Source: Sulfurivermis sp040755915
GTDB lineage: Bacteria > Pseudomonadota > Gammaproteobacteria > Thiohalomonadales > Thiohalomonadaceae
NCBI GenBank assembly: GCA_040755915.1
Contig: JBFLWM010000045.1
Location: 10,636 to 74,635, forward strand
Direction: 5' to 3'
Length of the DNA: 64,000 nucleotides
Below are positions 19,172-29,130 of the stretch, one piece after another. Under the pieces are notes generated by a model. The model was not told the DNA's origin. It did no database searches and saw only the letters and a program-made list of their open reading frames with translations. Each line of letters starts with the position of its first letter. The first letter of the stretch is position 1. The position numbers were made by a program, and so were the translations under genes.

Positions 19172-20611
19172 TCACGCCAGCGCCGCGACGCACAGCGCCA
19201 GCAGGCCACCGGGGAACAGCCCCAGGCCGAGTACCGCCAGGCTGTTGGCACTCAGGACCACGCGCAGGTCCAGACCGGCATGCACCCCGGGGGCGCCGGC
19301 CTCGGCCTTGTCGAAGTACATCACCTTGACCACGCGCAGGTAGTAGAAGGCACCGATCACCGAGAACACCACCGCCACCGCGGCCAGCCATACCAGGTCT
19401 GCACCGACCGCCGCCTGGATCACCGCCAGCTTGGACCAGAAGCCGAGAAACGGCGGCACACCGGCCATGGAGAACATCAGGATCAGCATCATCAGGGCAA
19501 ACCACGGGCTGCGCTCGTTGAGCCCCTTGAAGTCCTCGATGCGATCGGCCTCGAAACCGGCACGGCTCATCAGCACGATCATGCCGAAGCCGCCCAGCCC
19601 CATGAGCACGTAAACGATGGCGTAGAACATGGCGGCGGCATAACCGGCCTGGGTGCCGGACAGCACACCGAGCAACAGGAAACCGACGTGGGAAATGGCC
19701 GAATAGGCCAGCATGCGCTTCAGATTGGTCTGCGCGATGGCGATCAGGTTGCCGGCGGCCAGCGACAGCACGGTGAGCAGGATCAGCATTCCTTCCCACT
19801 GCTCCTGCAGACCGGCCAACCCATCCACCAGCAGACGCATCAGCATGGCGAAGGCCGCCAGCTTGGGGGCCGAGCTCAGATACAGGGTCACCGCCGTGGG
19901 CGCGCCATGATAGACATCGGGCAGCCACATGTGGAACGGCACCGCACCGAGCTTGAAGGCGACGCCGATGACGATGAACACCAGGGCGAAGGCCAGCAGC
20001 ATGCCGTTGTCCTGCAGCGCGGCGGTGCCGCCGTTGATCTGGCCCAGATCCAGGCTGCCGGTGATGCCGTAGAGCATGGACATGCCGTACAGCAGCATGG
20101 CCGAGGCCATGGCACCCAGCACGAAATATTTCATCGCCGCCTCGGAGGCCTGCAGGGAATCACGCTGCAGGGCGACCATCGCATACATCGACAGCGACAA
20201 CAGCTCCAGGCCCAGGTAGATGGTGAGCAGGCTGTGGGCCGACACCAGCACGTTCATGCCCAGCACGCCGAGCAGGCCGAGGATATAGAACTCACCCTTG
20301 AACATGTTGCGCGCGCGCAGGTAGTCCTTGGCATAGAGGAACACGAAGAAGGTGGCCAGATAGATGAAGGCCTTCAGCACCGAGCCCATGGGATCGCTGA
20401 CGAAGGTGTCGGAGAAGGTCAGCGCCCTGCCCTCTTCGTACAGGCTGACGGTGAGCAGCAGCGCACCGAGCAGGGTGGACTGCGCCAGCAGGTAGGTGAC
20501 CACGCGGTTGCGCTCGCTGAGGAACAGGTCCAGCAACAGGATGAAGCAGGTCATGCCGAGCAGGAACATCTCGGGCAGGGCGGGCATGAAATCGGGCATC
20601 GCGAAACTCAT
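19172..20611 (-). CDS. nuoN: NADH-quinone oxidoreductase subunit N
   Basis: A 479-residue antiporter-like membrane subunit of complex I, with about 14 hydrophobic segments and the conserved proton-channel residues region (A-I-S-H-V-G and the preceding L-K-R-M-L-A-Y-S). The ATG at 20611 has GGAGAG 7 nt upstream; a TTG immediately before it is the alternative. Twenty-five nt separate it from nuoM. Confidence 0.97.
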   Translation of the reverse strand: MSFAMPDFMPALPEMFLLGMTCFILLLDLFLSERNRVVTYLLAQSTLLGALLLTVSLYEEGRALTFSDTFVSDPMGSVLKAFIYLATFFVFLYAKDYLRARNMFKGEFYILGLLGVLGMNVLVSAHSLLTIYLGLELLSLSMYAMVALQRDSLQASEAAMKYFVLGAMASAMLLYGMSMLYGITGSLDLGQINGGTAALQDNGMLLAFALVFIVIGVAFKLGAVPFHMWLPDVYHGAPTAVTLYLSSAPKLAAFAMLMRLLVDGLAGLQEQWEGMLILLTVLSLAAGNLIAIAQTNLKRMLAYSAISHVGFLLLGVLSGTQAGYAAAMFYAIVYVLMGLGGFGMIVLMSRAGFEADRIEDFKGLNERSPWFALMMLILMFSMAGVPPFLGFWSKLAVIQAAVGADLVWLAAVAVVFSVIGAFYYLRVVKVMYFDKAEAGAPGVHAGLDLRVVLSANSLAVLGLGLFPGGLLALCVAALA

Positions 20612-20636
20612 CAAGCGTCTCTCCGCTTACGGCTTG

Positions 20637-22151
20637 TTACAGCTTGGATACGGCCATGTGCTGCACCAGGTGCTCCACCGTCGGACGCATCACGTCCAGC
20701 AACGGCGCCGGCCACAGGCCGAACAGCAGCACCATCAGCGCCAGCACGCCGAGGATCAGGAATTCACGGCCATTGATGTCCTTGAGGGCGGCCACCTTGT
20801 CGCTGCCGACCTCGCCGTACACCACGCGCCGCACCATCCACAGGGTGTAGGCGGCGCCGAGGATCAGGGTGGTGGCAGCGAAGAAGGCGAACCAGAAATT
20901 GGCCTTGAAGCTGGCCAGGATCACCATGAACTCGCCGACGAAGCCGGAGGTGCCGGGCAGGCCGGCATTGGCCATGGCGAACAGCACCATGAAGCCGGCG
21001 AAGCGCGGCATGACGTGGGCCACGCCGCCGTAGTCGGCGATCTCGCGGCTGTGCAGCCGGTCGTACAGCACACCGACGCAAAGGAACATGGCGCCGGAGA
21101 TGAAGCCGTGGGAAATCATCTGCACCATGGCGCCTTCGATGCCCATGCCGGCGCCCTGCATGCTGCCGGTATTGGCGGCAATGCGCCAGGCGATGAACAT
21201 GCCGAGGGTGACGAAACCCATGTGCGAAATGGACGAATAGGCGATCAGCTTCTTCATGTCCTGCTGTACCAGGGCGACGAAACCGATGTACACCACGGCG
21301 ATGAGGGACAGCGCAATCATCAGCCAGTCCAGCTGCTGGCTGGCATCCGGAGTGATGGGCAGGGAGAAGCGCAGGAAACCGTAGGCGCCCAGCTTCAGCA
21401 TGATCGCTGCCAGCACCACCGAACCGCCGGTGGGCGCCTCAACGTGGGCGTCCGGCAACCAGGTATGCACCGGCCACATCGGCACCTTCACCGCAAAGGC
21501 CAGCAGGAAGGCCAGGAAGATCAGCACCTGCGCCTGCAGGCCGAGCGGCATGGCATGGAGATCGAGGATGGCGAAGCTGCCCGACTGCAGGTACATCCAG
21601 ATCAGCGCCACCAGCATGAACACCGAGCCGAGGAAGGTGTAGAGGAAGAATTTGAGGGTGGCGTAGATGCGCCGCGGGCCGCCCCACACACCGATGACGA
21701 TGAACATCGGGATCAGCATCGCCTCCCAGAATACATAGAACAGCATCGCATCCAGTGCGGCGAACACACCGTTCATCAGGCCGGCCATGATCAGGAAGGA
21801 AGCCATGTACTGCGCCGGCTTGTTCTGGATCACCTCCCAGCCGGCAATCACCACCAGCACCGTGGTGAAGGTGGTGAGCAGGATCAGCGGCATGGAGATG
21901 CCGTCGACGCCGAGGTGGTAATTGATCGACCAGGTGGCAATCCACGGGCGGAACTCGGTGAACTGCATCGCCGCGGTGGTGGTATCGAAGCCGGAATACA
22001 GCGGCAACGACAGCAGGAAGGTGGCCAGCGCCACCAGCAGCGCCAGGACCTTGGCCTCGAGGGCATTGCGGCTCCCCGCGGCGAGCACCAGCAGGCCGCC
22101 GACGATGGGGGTCCAGATGACCAGACTGAGCAGTGGCAAATCAGCGAACAT
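20637..22151 (-). CDS. nuoM: NADH-quinone oxidoreductase subunit M
   Basis: A 504-residue antiporter-like proton-pumping subunit with 13-14 membrane segments, the transmembrane glutamate region and the K-K-L-I-A-Y-S-S-I-S-H-M-G signature. Length matches the family. It sits between nuoL (18-nt gap) and nuoN in the standard order. Confidence 0.97.
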   Translation of the reverse strand: MFADLPLLSLVIWTPIVGGLLVLAAGSRNALEAKVLALLVALATFLLSLPLYSGFDTTTAAMQFTEFRPWIATWSINYHLGVDGISMPLILLTTFTTVLVVIAGWEVIQNKPAQYMASFLIMAGLMNGVFAALDAMLFYVFWEAMLIPMFIVIGVWGGPRRIYATLKFFLYTFLGSVFMLVALIWMYLQSGSFAILDLHAMPLGLQAQVLIFLAFLLAFAVKVPMWPVHTWLPDAHVEAPTGGSVVLAAIMLKLGAYGFLRFSLPITPDASQQLDWLMIALSLIAVVYIGFVALVQQDMKKLIAYSSISHMGFVTLGMFIAWRIAANTGSMQGAGMGIEGAMVQMISHGFISGAMFLCVGVLYDRLHSREIADYGGVAHVMPRFAGFMVLFAMANAGLPGTSGFVGEFMVILASFKANFWFAFFAATTLILGAAYTLWMVRRVVYGEVGSDKVAALKDINGREFLILGVLALMVLLFGLWPAPLLDVMRPTVEHLVQHMAVSKL

Positions 22152-22169
22152 GCAGCCGTACCTTTCTTG

Positions 22170-24209
22170 TTATCCGGCGACGACGAACAGGGCGAACATC
22201 AGCAGCAGCCCCAGGATCATGGCGAAGGCGTAGTGATACAGGTAGCCGGACTGCACGTGGCGCACCACCGCCGCCAGCCAGCCCACGGTACGCGCGCTGC
22301 CGTTGACCAGCAGACCATCGATGAAGCGCACGTCACCCCACTGCCACAGCAGACGGCCGATGCCGCGGCTGCCGCCGGCGAAAAACCAGTCGTTGAAGCG
22401 ATCGGCATAGTATTTCTGGTCCAGCAGGGTATGCAGGAACTGCAGCCGCGCCTGGATCAGCGCCGGCACGTGGGTGAACTTCATGTACAGCAGCCAGGCG
22501 GTGACCACACCGGCCAGCGCCAGCCAGAACGGCGCGGTAAGGAAACCGTGCAGCACCATGCCCAGCGCACCGTGATAATCCCGGCCCAGTTCCGCCAGCA
22601 CGTCATGCTGCGGCAACACCTGGATGGCGGCACCGAAGAAATTGCCGAAGCCCATCTCGCTGATGTACATCCCGCCCGCCAGCACCGAGGGCACCGCCAG
22701 GGCGATGAGCGGCAGGGTCACCACCCAGGGCGTTTCATGCGGCTCGTGCACACCGTGGTGACCATGGGCATCGTGACCGTGGCCATGGTGCGCATCACGG
22801 AAACGCTCCTTGCCGTGGAACACCAGGAAGTACATGCGGAAGGAATAGAAGGCGGTGACAAACACGCCGGCCAGCACGCAGAAGTAGGCGAAACCGGCGC
22901 CGGGCAGCTGCGAGGCATGCACTGCCTCGATGATCAGGTCCTTGGAGAAGAAGCCGGCAAAACCGGGAGTGCCGATCAGGGCGAGAGAGCCGATGAGCGA
23001 AGTGATCCAGGTGATCGGCATGTACTTGCGCAAACCGCCCATGCGGCGCATGTCCTGCTCGTGGTGCATGGCGATGATCACCGAACCGGCGGCGAGGAAC
23101 AGCAGCGCCTTGAAGAAGGCGTGGGTCATCAGGTGGAACACGCCGGCGGCATAGGCCGAGGCACCCAGCGCCACGGTCATGTAGCCGAGCTGCGACAGGG
23201 TGGAATAGGCCACCACGCGCTTGATGTCGTTCTGGATGATGCCGAGGAAGCCCATGAACAGCGCGGTGATGGCGCCGATGATCAGGACGAAGGACAGCGC
23301 CGTCTCCGACAGTTCGAACAGCGGCGACATGCGCGCCACCATGAAGATACCGGCAGTTACCATGGTGGCGGCGTGGATCAGGGCAGAGATCGGCGTCGGG
23401 CCCTCCATCGAATCCGGCAGCCAGACATGCAGCGGCACCTGCGCCGATTTGCCCATGGCGCCGATGAACAGCAGGATGCAGATCACCGTCATCACGCTCC
23501 ACTCGGCCCCCGGCCACAGCGCAACCGTCAGATCCTTCTGCAGCGCGGCGGCGTTGAACACCGCGGCATAGTCCAGGGTGTTGAAGTACATCAGCACGCC
23601 GGCAATGCCGAGCAGGAATCCGAAGTCGCCGACGCGGTTGACCAGGAAGGCCTTGAGGTTGGCATACACCGCGCTGGGGCGCTTGAGCCAGAAACCGATC
23701 AGCAGATAGGACACCAGGCCTACCGCCTCCCAGCCGAAGAACAGCTGCATGAAGTTGTTGGCCATCACCAGCATCAGCATGGAGAAGGTGAACAGCGAGA
23801 TGTAGCTGAAGAAACGCTGGTAGGAATTCCTGCCGGCGCCGCTGCCCTCCGGCCAGTTTTCCTCGTCATGGGCCATGTAACCGATGGTGTAGACATGCAC
23901 CATCAGCGAGACGAAGGTGACCACCACCATCATCATCACCGACAGCTTGTCGACCAGGAACCCCACCTCGAAGGTGATACCGTCGGACACCAGCCAGGTG
24001 TAGACGCTGTGGGCGACCGTGCCGCCATCCTGGATCACCACATGATTGAACATCACCAGCGACAGCAGGAAGGCGATGGCCACGCCGATGATGGTAGCGG
24101 TATGCGCGCCGACGCGACCGATGGCGCCGCCGAACAGCCCGGCAACGGCTGCACCGATGAGCGGCGCCGCGACAATGGCGATATTTACGTTGTGCAGGTT
24201 GTCGAGCAC
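22170..24209 (-). CDS. nuoL: NADH-quinone oxidoreductase subunit L
   Basis: A 679-residue distal antiporter-like subunit with the long C-terminal lateral helix expected of NuoL. It shows the K-R-V-V-A-Y-S-T-L-S-Q-L-G-Y signature. A His-rich insert (about 475-495) lies between later membrane helices. The start is a GTG at 24209, 4 nt after the nuoK stop. Confidence 0.97.
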   Translation of the reverse strand: MLDNLHNVNIAIVAAPLIGAAVAGLFGGAIGRVGAHTATIIGVAIAFLLSLVMFNHVVIQDGGTVAHSVYTWLVSDGITFEVGFLVDKLSVMMMVVVTFVSLMVHVYTIGYMAHDEENWPEGSGAGRNSYQRFFSYISLFTFSMLMLVMANNFMQLFFGWEAVGLVSYLLIGFWLKRPSAVYANLKAFLVNRVGDFGFLLGIAGVLMYFNTLDYAAVFNAAALQKDLTVALWPGAEWSVMTVICILLFIGAMGKSAQVPLHVWLPDSMEGPTPISALIHAATMVTAGIFMVARMSPLFELSETALSFVLIIGAITALFMGFLGIIQNDIKRVVAYSTLSQLGYMTVALGASAYAAGVFHLMTHAFFKALLFLAAGSVIIAMHHEQDMRRMGGLRKYMPITWITSLIGSLALIGTPGFAGFFSKDLIIEAVHASQLPGAGFAYFCVLAGVFVTAFYSFRMYFLVFHGKERFRDAHHGHGHDAHGHHGVHEPHETPWVVTLPLIALAVPSVLAGGMYISEMGFGNFFGAAIQVLPQHDVLAELGRDYHGALGMVLHGFLTAPFWLALAGVVTAWLLYMKFTHVPALIQARLQFLHTLLDQKYYADRFNDWFFAGGSRGIGRLLWQWGDVRFIDGLLVNGSARTVGWLAAVVRHVQSGYLYHYAFAMILGLLLMFALFVVAG

Positions 24210-24213
24210 GGGC

Positions 24214-24519
24214 CTACCCCTTCAGGCTATCCAGATCGGCGACATTGATGCTGCGCCGGTTGCGGAACAACACCACCAGTATGGCCAGGCCGATGGCGGC
24301 CTCGGCCGCGGCCACCGTGAGGATGAAGAACACGAACACCTGCCCGGCGGCATCGCCCAGATAATGGGAGAAGGCGATGAAATTCATGTTCACCGCCAGC
24401 AGCATCAGCTCCACGCACATCAGCAGGATGATCAGGTTCTTGCGGTTGATGAACACGCCGGCCATGCTGATGCAGAACAGGATGGCGCCCAGAATCAGAT
24501 AATTGGAAAGTGGGATCAT
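24214..24519 (-). CDS. nuoK: NADH-quinone oxidoreductase subunit K
   Basis: 101 residues with three membrane helices carrying the conserved buried glutamates (C-V-E-L-M-L and E-A-A-I-G). The ATG at 24519 has GAGAAG upstream and overlaps the 3' end of nuoJ, a usual arrangement. The longer frame is rejected as it is internal to nuoJ. Confidence 0.96.
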   Translation of the reverse strand: MIPLSNYLILGAILFCISMAGVFINRKNLIILLMCVELMLLAVNMNFIAFSHYLGDAAGQVFVFFILTVAAAEAAIGLAILVVLFRNRRSINVADLDSLKG

Positions 24520-24535
24520 TCTTCTCGGGCCTCGC

Positions 24536-25135
24536 TTACTTGCGCTGTTCCGCGTCCATCTGCACCAGACGCACACGGTCGTCGCGCCGCACCGCCACCT
24601 GCTCGGAAATATTCTGCGTCTTGGTGCCGCCGCGCTGGCGCAGGGTCAGGGCGATGGCTGCGACGATGGCCACCAGCAGGATCACGGCGGCGATCTCGAA
24701 CGGATAGACGTAGGTGGTATACAGCAGCAGTCCCAGTTCGCGGGTATTGGAGTAGTCGGCACCATGCCTACTCGGTACCGGCATTTGCTCAAACTGCTGC
24801 TGAGTAAGCGCCCAGGCCATTACCAGCACCACCCCAATTGCCACTGCAACACCGACCGGCAGATAACGCGCAAAGCCCTCGCGCATGGGGGCGGTGTTCA
24901 GGTCCAGCATCATCACCACAAACAGGAACAGCACCATCACCGCGCCGACGTAGACCAGCACCAGGGTGATGGCGAGGAACTCCGCCTCCAGCAGCAGCCA
25001 CAGCGCGGCGCTGGTGAAGAACGACAGCACCAGGAACAGGATCGCATGCACCGGATTGCGCACCGTAATGACCATGCCGGCGGAAAACACCAGGATGGCG
25101 GAAAAGGCGTAAAACAGAATCTGCTCGAAGGTCAT
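24536..25135 (-). CDS. nuoJ: NADH-quinone oxidoreductase subunit J
   Basis: A 199-residue membrane subunit with five hydrophobic helices, including the V-L-V-Y-V-G-A-V-M-V-L segment that forms the pi-bulge helix in structures of complex I, and a variable hydrophilic C-terminal tail. It lies 17 nt downstream of nuoI. Confidence 0.96.
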   Translation of the reverse strand: MTFEQILFYAFSAILVFSAGMVITVRNPVHAILFLVLSFFTSAALWLLLEAEFLAITLVLVYVGAVMVLFLFVVMMLDLNTAPMREGFARYLPVGVAVAIGVVLVMAWALTQQQFEQMPVPSRHGADYSNTRELGLLLYTTYVYPFEIAAVILLVAIVAAIALTLRQRGGTKTQNISEQVAVRRDDRVRLVQMDAEQRK

Positions 25136-25152
25136 GCCAGGATTCCCATGCG

Positions 25153-25641
25153 TTAGCGATACGGGGCGTCGGCCGCCCGATCCGCCGCGATCTGCTGCTC
25201 GTACCTGTCGCCCACTGCCAGCAGCTTGTCCTTGGTCATCAGGAGGTCGCCACGCTGCTCGCCGTGATACTCATAGATGTTGGTCTCGACGATGGCGTCC
25301 ACCGGGCAGGCCTCCTCGCAGAAGCCGCAGAAGATGCACTTGGTCAGGTCGATGTCATAGCGCGTGGTGCGGCGGCTGCCGTCCTCGCGCTGCGCCGACT
25401 CGATGGTGATGGCCAGTGCCGGACAGACCACCTCGCACAGCTTGCAGGCGATGCAGCGCTCCTCGCCGTTGGGGTAGCGGCGCTGGGCATGCAGGCCGCG
25501 GAAACGCGGTGACAGTGGCGCCTTCTCCTCCGGATATTGCACGGTGATCTTGCGTTCGAACATGTAGCGCCCGGTGAGGCGCATGCCCTGCAGCAGTTCC
25601 AGCAGGAACAGGCTCTTGAAGAAACGTGTCAGTGCTTTCAT
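25153..25641 (-). CDS. nuoI: NADH-quinone oxidoreductase subunit I
   Basis: A 162-residue subunit carrying two [4Fe-4S] clusters (N6a and N6b), seen as C-I-A-C-K-L-C-x3-C-P and C-I-F-C-G-F-C-x3-C-P. The N-terminal amphipathic helix docks it to the membrane arm. The ATG at 25641 has GAGGAG upstream and lies 10 nt before the nuoH stop region ends. Confidence 0.97.
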   Translation of the reverse strand: MKALTRFFKSLFLLELLQGMRLTGRYMFERKITVQYPEEKAPLSPRFRGLHAQRRYPNGEERCIACKLCEVVCPALAITIESAQREDGSRRTTRYDIDLTKCIFCGFCEEACPVDAIVETNIYEYHGEQRGDLLMTKDKLLAVGDRYEQQIAADRAADAPYR

Positions 25642-25651
25642 GGCCGTCTCC

Positions 25652-26719
25652 TCACGCCTTGCCGAACCAGGGCTCCAGCCCGGCCATGATGGCCGCACCG
25701 ACGAGCACCAGCCAGATGATGGTGAGCGGAATGAACACCTTCCAACCCAGACGCATCAGCTGGTCGTAGCGATAGCGCGGGAAGGTGGCGCGGAACCACA
25801 GGAACAGGAACAGGAAGATGGAGGCCTTGGCCAGCAGCCAGAACAGGCTGGGCTGGCCCAGCCAGGAATCGGTCCAGCCCTGGAACGGCGACAGCCAGCC
25901 GCCCATGAACAGCAGCGCGGACAGCATGCCGACAATGATCATGTTGGCGTATTCGGCGAGGAAGAACACCGCGAAGGTGGTGCCGGAATAATCGACGTGG
26001 AAACCGGCCACGATCTCCGACTCGCCCTCGGCCAGATCGAACGGCGCACGGTTGGTTTCCGCCACCCCGGAGATGAAGTACACCACCATCATCGGCAGCA
26101 GCGGCAGCCAGTACCAGCTGAACAGGCCGTATTCGCCCTGCTGGGCGCGCACGATGTCACCCAGATTGAGGCTGCCGGCGGCCATCAGTACCACTACCAG
26201 GGCAAAGCCCATGGCGATCTCGTAGGACACCATCTGGGCCGCCGAACGCATGGCGCCGAGGAAGGCGTATTTGGAGTTGGAGGCCCAGCCCGCCAGGATG
26301 ATGCCGTAGACACCCATCGAACCGATGGCCAGCACGTACAGCAGGCTGGCGTTGATGTCGGCCAGCACCAGGGTGTCGTTGAAGGGGATCACCGCCCACA
26401 TGGCCAGGGCCGGGGCCATCGCCAGCACCGGCGCGATGAGGAACACCTTCTTGTCCGCCCCGCTGGGAATGACGATTTCCTTGAACATCAGCTTCACGGC
26501 GTCGGCGATGGGCTGCAGCCAGCCGCGCGGACCGACACGGTTGGGGCCGATGCGCACATGCATGTAGCCGATGACCTTGCGCTCGAAGTAGGTGTAATAG
26601 GCCACGGCCACCATCAGCGGTGCCAGGATGGCCACGATCTTCAGCATGATGACGACCAGCGTCTGCAAGCCGGCCGGCCACGCATCCCACATTACCAATG
26701 TCTGCAACATCTCGATCAT
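25652..26719 (-). CDS. nuoH: NADH-quinone oxidoreductase subunit H
   Basis: A 355-residue membrane subunit that forms the quinone chamber with NuoB and NuoD. It has eight hydrophobic helices and the signatures E-R-K-V-I-G-Y-M-H-V-R-I-G-P-N-R and E-T-N-R-A-P-F-D-L-A-E-G-E-S-E. Length is normal. Confidence 0.97.
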   Translation of the reverse strand: MIEMLQTLVMWDAWPAGLQTLVVIMLKIVAILAPLMVAVAYYTYFERKVIGYMHVRIGPNRVGPRGWLQPIADAVKLMFKEIVIPSGADKKVFLIAPVLAMAPALAMWAVIPFNDTLVLADINASLLYVLAIGSMGVYGIILAGWASNSKYAFLGAMRSAAQMVSYEIAMGFALVVVLMAAGSLNLGDIVRAQQGEYGLFSWYWLPLLPMMVVYFISGVAETNRAPFDLAEGESEIVAGFHVDYSGTTFAVFFLAEYANMIIVGMLSALLFMGGWLSPFQGWTDSWLGQPSLFWLLAKASIFLFLFLWFRATFPRYRYDQLMRLGWKVFIPLTIIWLVLVGAAIMAGLEPWFGKA

Positions 26720-26744
26720 GCGTTTATTCCGCTCGCCCTGGCGT

Positions 26745-29123
26745 TCACTCGGCCGCCTTCAGTTCCACTGCTGCATCCACCGCGCCCAATGCCGCGGTGG
26801 TGCTCAGACCTGCCGGTACCTGCACGCAACCATCGGGGACACGCTCATCCAGAACCAGGGGCAGCAGACAGCTGCCACCGCCCTGCACCACCTGCACCTT
26901 GGCCGCGCCGGCCACGCCGTGCTGCGCCGCGGTGGCCGCATTGAGGCGCGCCACACCGCCGGTGGCATCCGGGGTCTGTTGCAGGGCGGCACTGCGCCGC
27001 ACCATGCCATCCACCGCATAGATGGGAAAATCGACGATACGGGTCAGGCCGTTGCCCGTGTCACCAGACGCCGGCACCTGCCAGTCCATCTTGCTGCTCG
27101 GCAGCACGGCGCTGCACGCCGCCTCCAGTTCACGTCGTACCTCGTCGGAGGCCTCGTAGTCGAAGCCTTCCAGGTTGCACAGATTGCCCAGCACGCGCAG
27201 CACCTTCCAGCCCGGACGGGTCTCGCCCGGCGCCGCCGTGCAACCGTTGAAGCTCTGCCAGCGCCCTTCGGCATTGACCAGGGTACCGGAGGTTTCCGGG
27301 AACAGCGCCACCGGCAGCAGCACATCGGCATAGTCGCGCATGGCGTCGGTCACGTAGGGCGTCAGCGCCACCACGCACCCGGCCTGTTGCAGGGCAGCAC
27401 GCGCGGCGGCACCGTCGATGCAGTCCAGCTCCGGCTCGGCATTGAGCACCACGTAAGCTTTCAATTTGGCGGCCAGCATGGCGCGCACATCCATCCCGGA
27501 TGCCCCCGCCGCCCCACCGGCGCGGCGGTGGGGCACGGCACCGGCCAGCCAGGCGCCGGCACTGTTGCCGCCCTCGCTCAGGAAACCGAAGCGGGAACCC
27601 GACAGGCGCGCCACCAGGGCCGCCAGCTGCTGCAGCGCGCCCTGCCGGGCGTGATGGGCCACCGCATTGCCCACCAGCACGGTGGATTGCGCGGCGTCCT
27701 TCAACTGACGCGCCATGGCACGGTGCTCGTCCGTCACGCTGACGCCGGCCGCCAGCGCGGCAAAACCGGCCGGCGCCTCGGCACCCAGTTCAATCAGGGC
27801 CTGGGCGACGGCGATGAGTTCCTGCGCCATCTGTGCCGGCGCCACGATACGGCGTCCGGCCAGCGGGAAATTGAAATCGTAATCGATCGGATTGACCGCC
27901 AGCAGGCGCGCACCGGCACGGGCCGCCTTGCGCAGGCGCAGTGCGACGAGCGGCTGCTCCTTGCGCACGTTGGAACCGACCAGCAACGCGGCATCCAGAT
28001 TGTCCAGGTCGGCCAGGGCCTGGCCGAGCCAGGGGAAGGCCGGCATGGCATCCTGCATTGCAAAATCGATCTGGCGCAGGCGGTGATCGATATTGTCGCT
28101 GCCGAGACCGCGTACGAACTTCTGCAACAGATAGAACTCTTCGGTGGTGGCACCGTAACCGGCCAGCGCGCCGATCTGCTGCGCGCCGTGCTGCTCCACC
28201 ACGCTGCGCAGGCCGCGGGCGGCCGCGGTGAGCGCGGTATTCCAGTCCACCGTCTGCCACACGCCGTCCTGCTTCACCTGCGGCGCGGCAAGGCGTTCGG
28301 CGTGATTGAGCGCCAGGTAGCTGAAACGATCGCGATCGGCCAGCCAGACTTCGTTGACCTCGTCGTTCTCGCGCGGGCGTACGCGCATCACCTGACGGCC
28401 GCGCACATCGACGGTCAGGTTGGCGCCGACACAATCGTGCGGCGACACCGAGTTGTGGCTGGTCAGTTCCCACGGCCGCGCACTGTAGCGGTACGGCCTG
28501 GAGGTGAGCGCGCCCACCGGACACAGATCGATGACGTTGCCGGCCACCTCGGAGGACAGTGATTTCTCCACGTAGGTGCCGATGTGCATGTGCTCGCCGC
28601 GGCCCGGTGCCCCCAGCTCCATGACGCCGGCAATCTCCTCGCCGAAACGCACGCAGCGGGTGCAGTGGATACAGCGCGTCATGTCGGTGGCGACCAGCGG
28701 GCCGATATCGGGCGAGGCCACCACACGCTTGCCTTCGCTGTAGTGCGACACGTCCTTGCCGTAGCCCATGGCCATTTCCTGCAGGTCACACTCGCCGCCC
28801 TGGTCGCAGATCGGGCAGTCGAGCGGATGGTTGATAAGCAGGAACTCCATCACGTTGCGCTGGGCGGCGATGGCCTTGGGCGAACGGGTCCACACCTTCA
28901 TGCCTTCGGTGACCGGCGTGGCGCAGGCGGGCAGCGGCTTGGCCACCTTCTCCACCTCCACCAGGCACATGCGGCAGCTGGCCGCCACCGACAGCTTCTT
29001 GTGATAGCAGAAACGCGGAATGGTGATGCCGGCCTCGTCGGCGGCCTCAATCAGCATTGCGCCGGGCCGGGCCTGTACCGGTTTGCCATTGATCTCAATC
29101 GTTACCATAGGGCTGCCGCTCAT
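26745..29123 (-). CDS. nuoG: NADH-quinone oxidoreductase subunit G
   Basis: A 792-residue large iron-sulfur subunit. The N-terminus holds a [2Fe-2S] site (C-Y-H-K-K-L-S and C-R-M-C) and [4Fe-4S] sites including C-P-I-C-D-Q-G-G-E-C. The C-x2-C-x3-C ligands of the extra N7 cluster of E. coli NuoG are not present where expected; only one Cys (S-P-H-D-C) is seen, as in mitochondrial-type complexes. The long C-terminal part is the inactive molybdopterin-oxidoreductase-like fold. An alternative start is the Met at residue 6 (29108); neither has a strong ribosome site. Confidence 0.96.
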   Translation of the reverse strand: MSGSPMVTIEINGKPVQARPGAMLIEAADEAGITIPRFCYHKKLSVAASCRMCLVEVEKVAKPLPACATPVTEGMKVWTRSPKAIAAQRNVMEFLLINHPLDCPICDQGGECDLQEMAMGYGKDVSHYSEGKRVVASPDIGPLVATDMTRCIHCTRCVRFGEEIAGVMELGAPGRGEHMHIGTYVEKSLSSEVAGNVIDLCPVGALTSRPYRYSARPWELTSHNSVSPHDCVGANLTVDVRGRQVMRVRPRENDEVNEVWLADRDRFSYLALNHAERLAAPQVKQDGVWQTVDWNTALTAAARGLRSVVEQHGAQQIGALAGYGATTEEFYLLQKFVRGLGSDNIDHRLRQIDFAMQDAMPAFPWLGQALADLDNLDAALLVGSNVRKEQPLVALRLRKAARAGARLLAVNPIDYDFNFPLAGRRIVAPAQMAQELIAVAQALIELGAEAPAGFAALAAGVSVTDEHRAMARQLKDAAQSTVLVGNAVAHHARQGALQQLAALVARLSGSRFGFLSEGGNSAGAWLAGAVPHRRAGGAAGASGMDVRAMLAAKLKAYVVLNAEPELDCIDGAAARAALQQAGCVVALTPYVTDAMRDYADVLLPVALFPETSGTLVNAEGRWQSFNGCTAAPGETRPGWKVLRVLGNLCNLEGFDYEASDEVRRELEAACSAVLPSSKMDWQVPASGDTGNGLTRIVDFPIYAVDGMVRRSAALQQTPDATGGVARLNAATAAQHGVAGAAKVQVVQGGGSCLLPLVLDERVPDGCVQVPAGLSTTAALGAVDAAVELKAAE

Positions 29124-29130
29124 GCTGGTG

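Noticed and set aside
20496..24248. 1250-residue plus-strand open frame opposite nuoM and nuoL
   Set aside because: His/Gln/Arg-rich antisense shadow of conserved membrane genes; no domain and no ribosome site.
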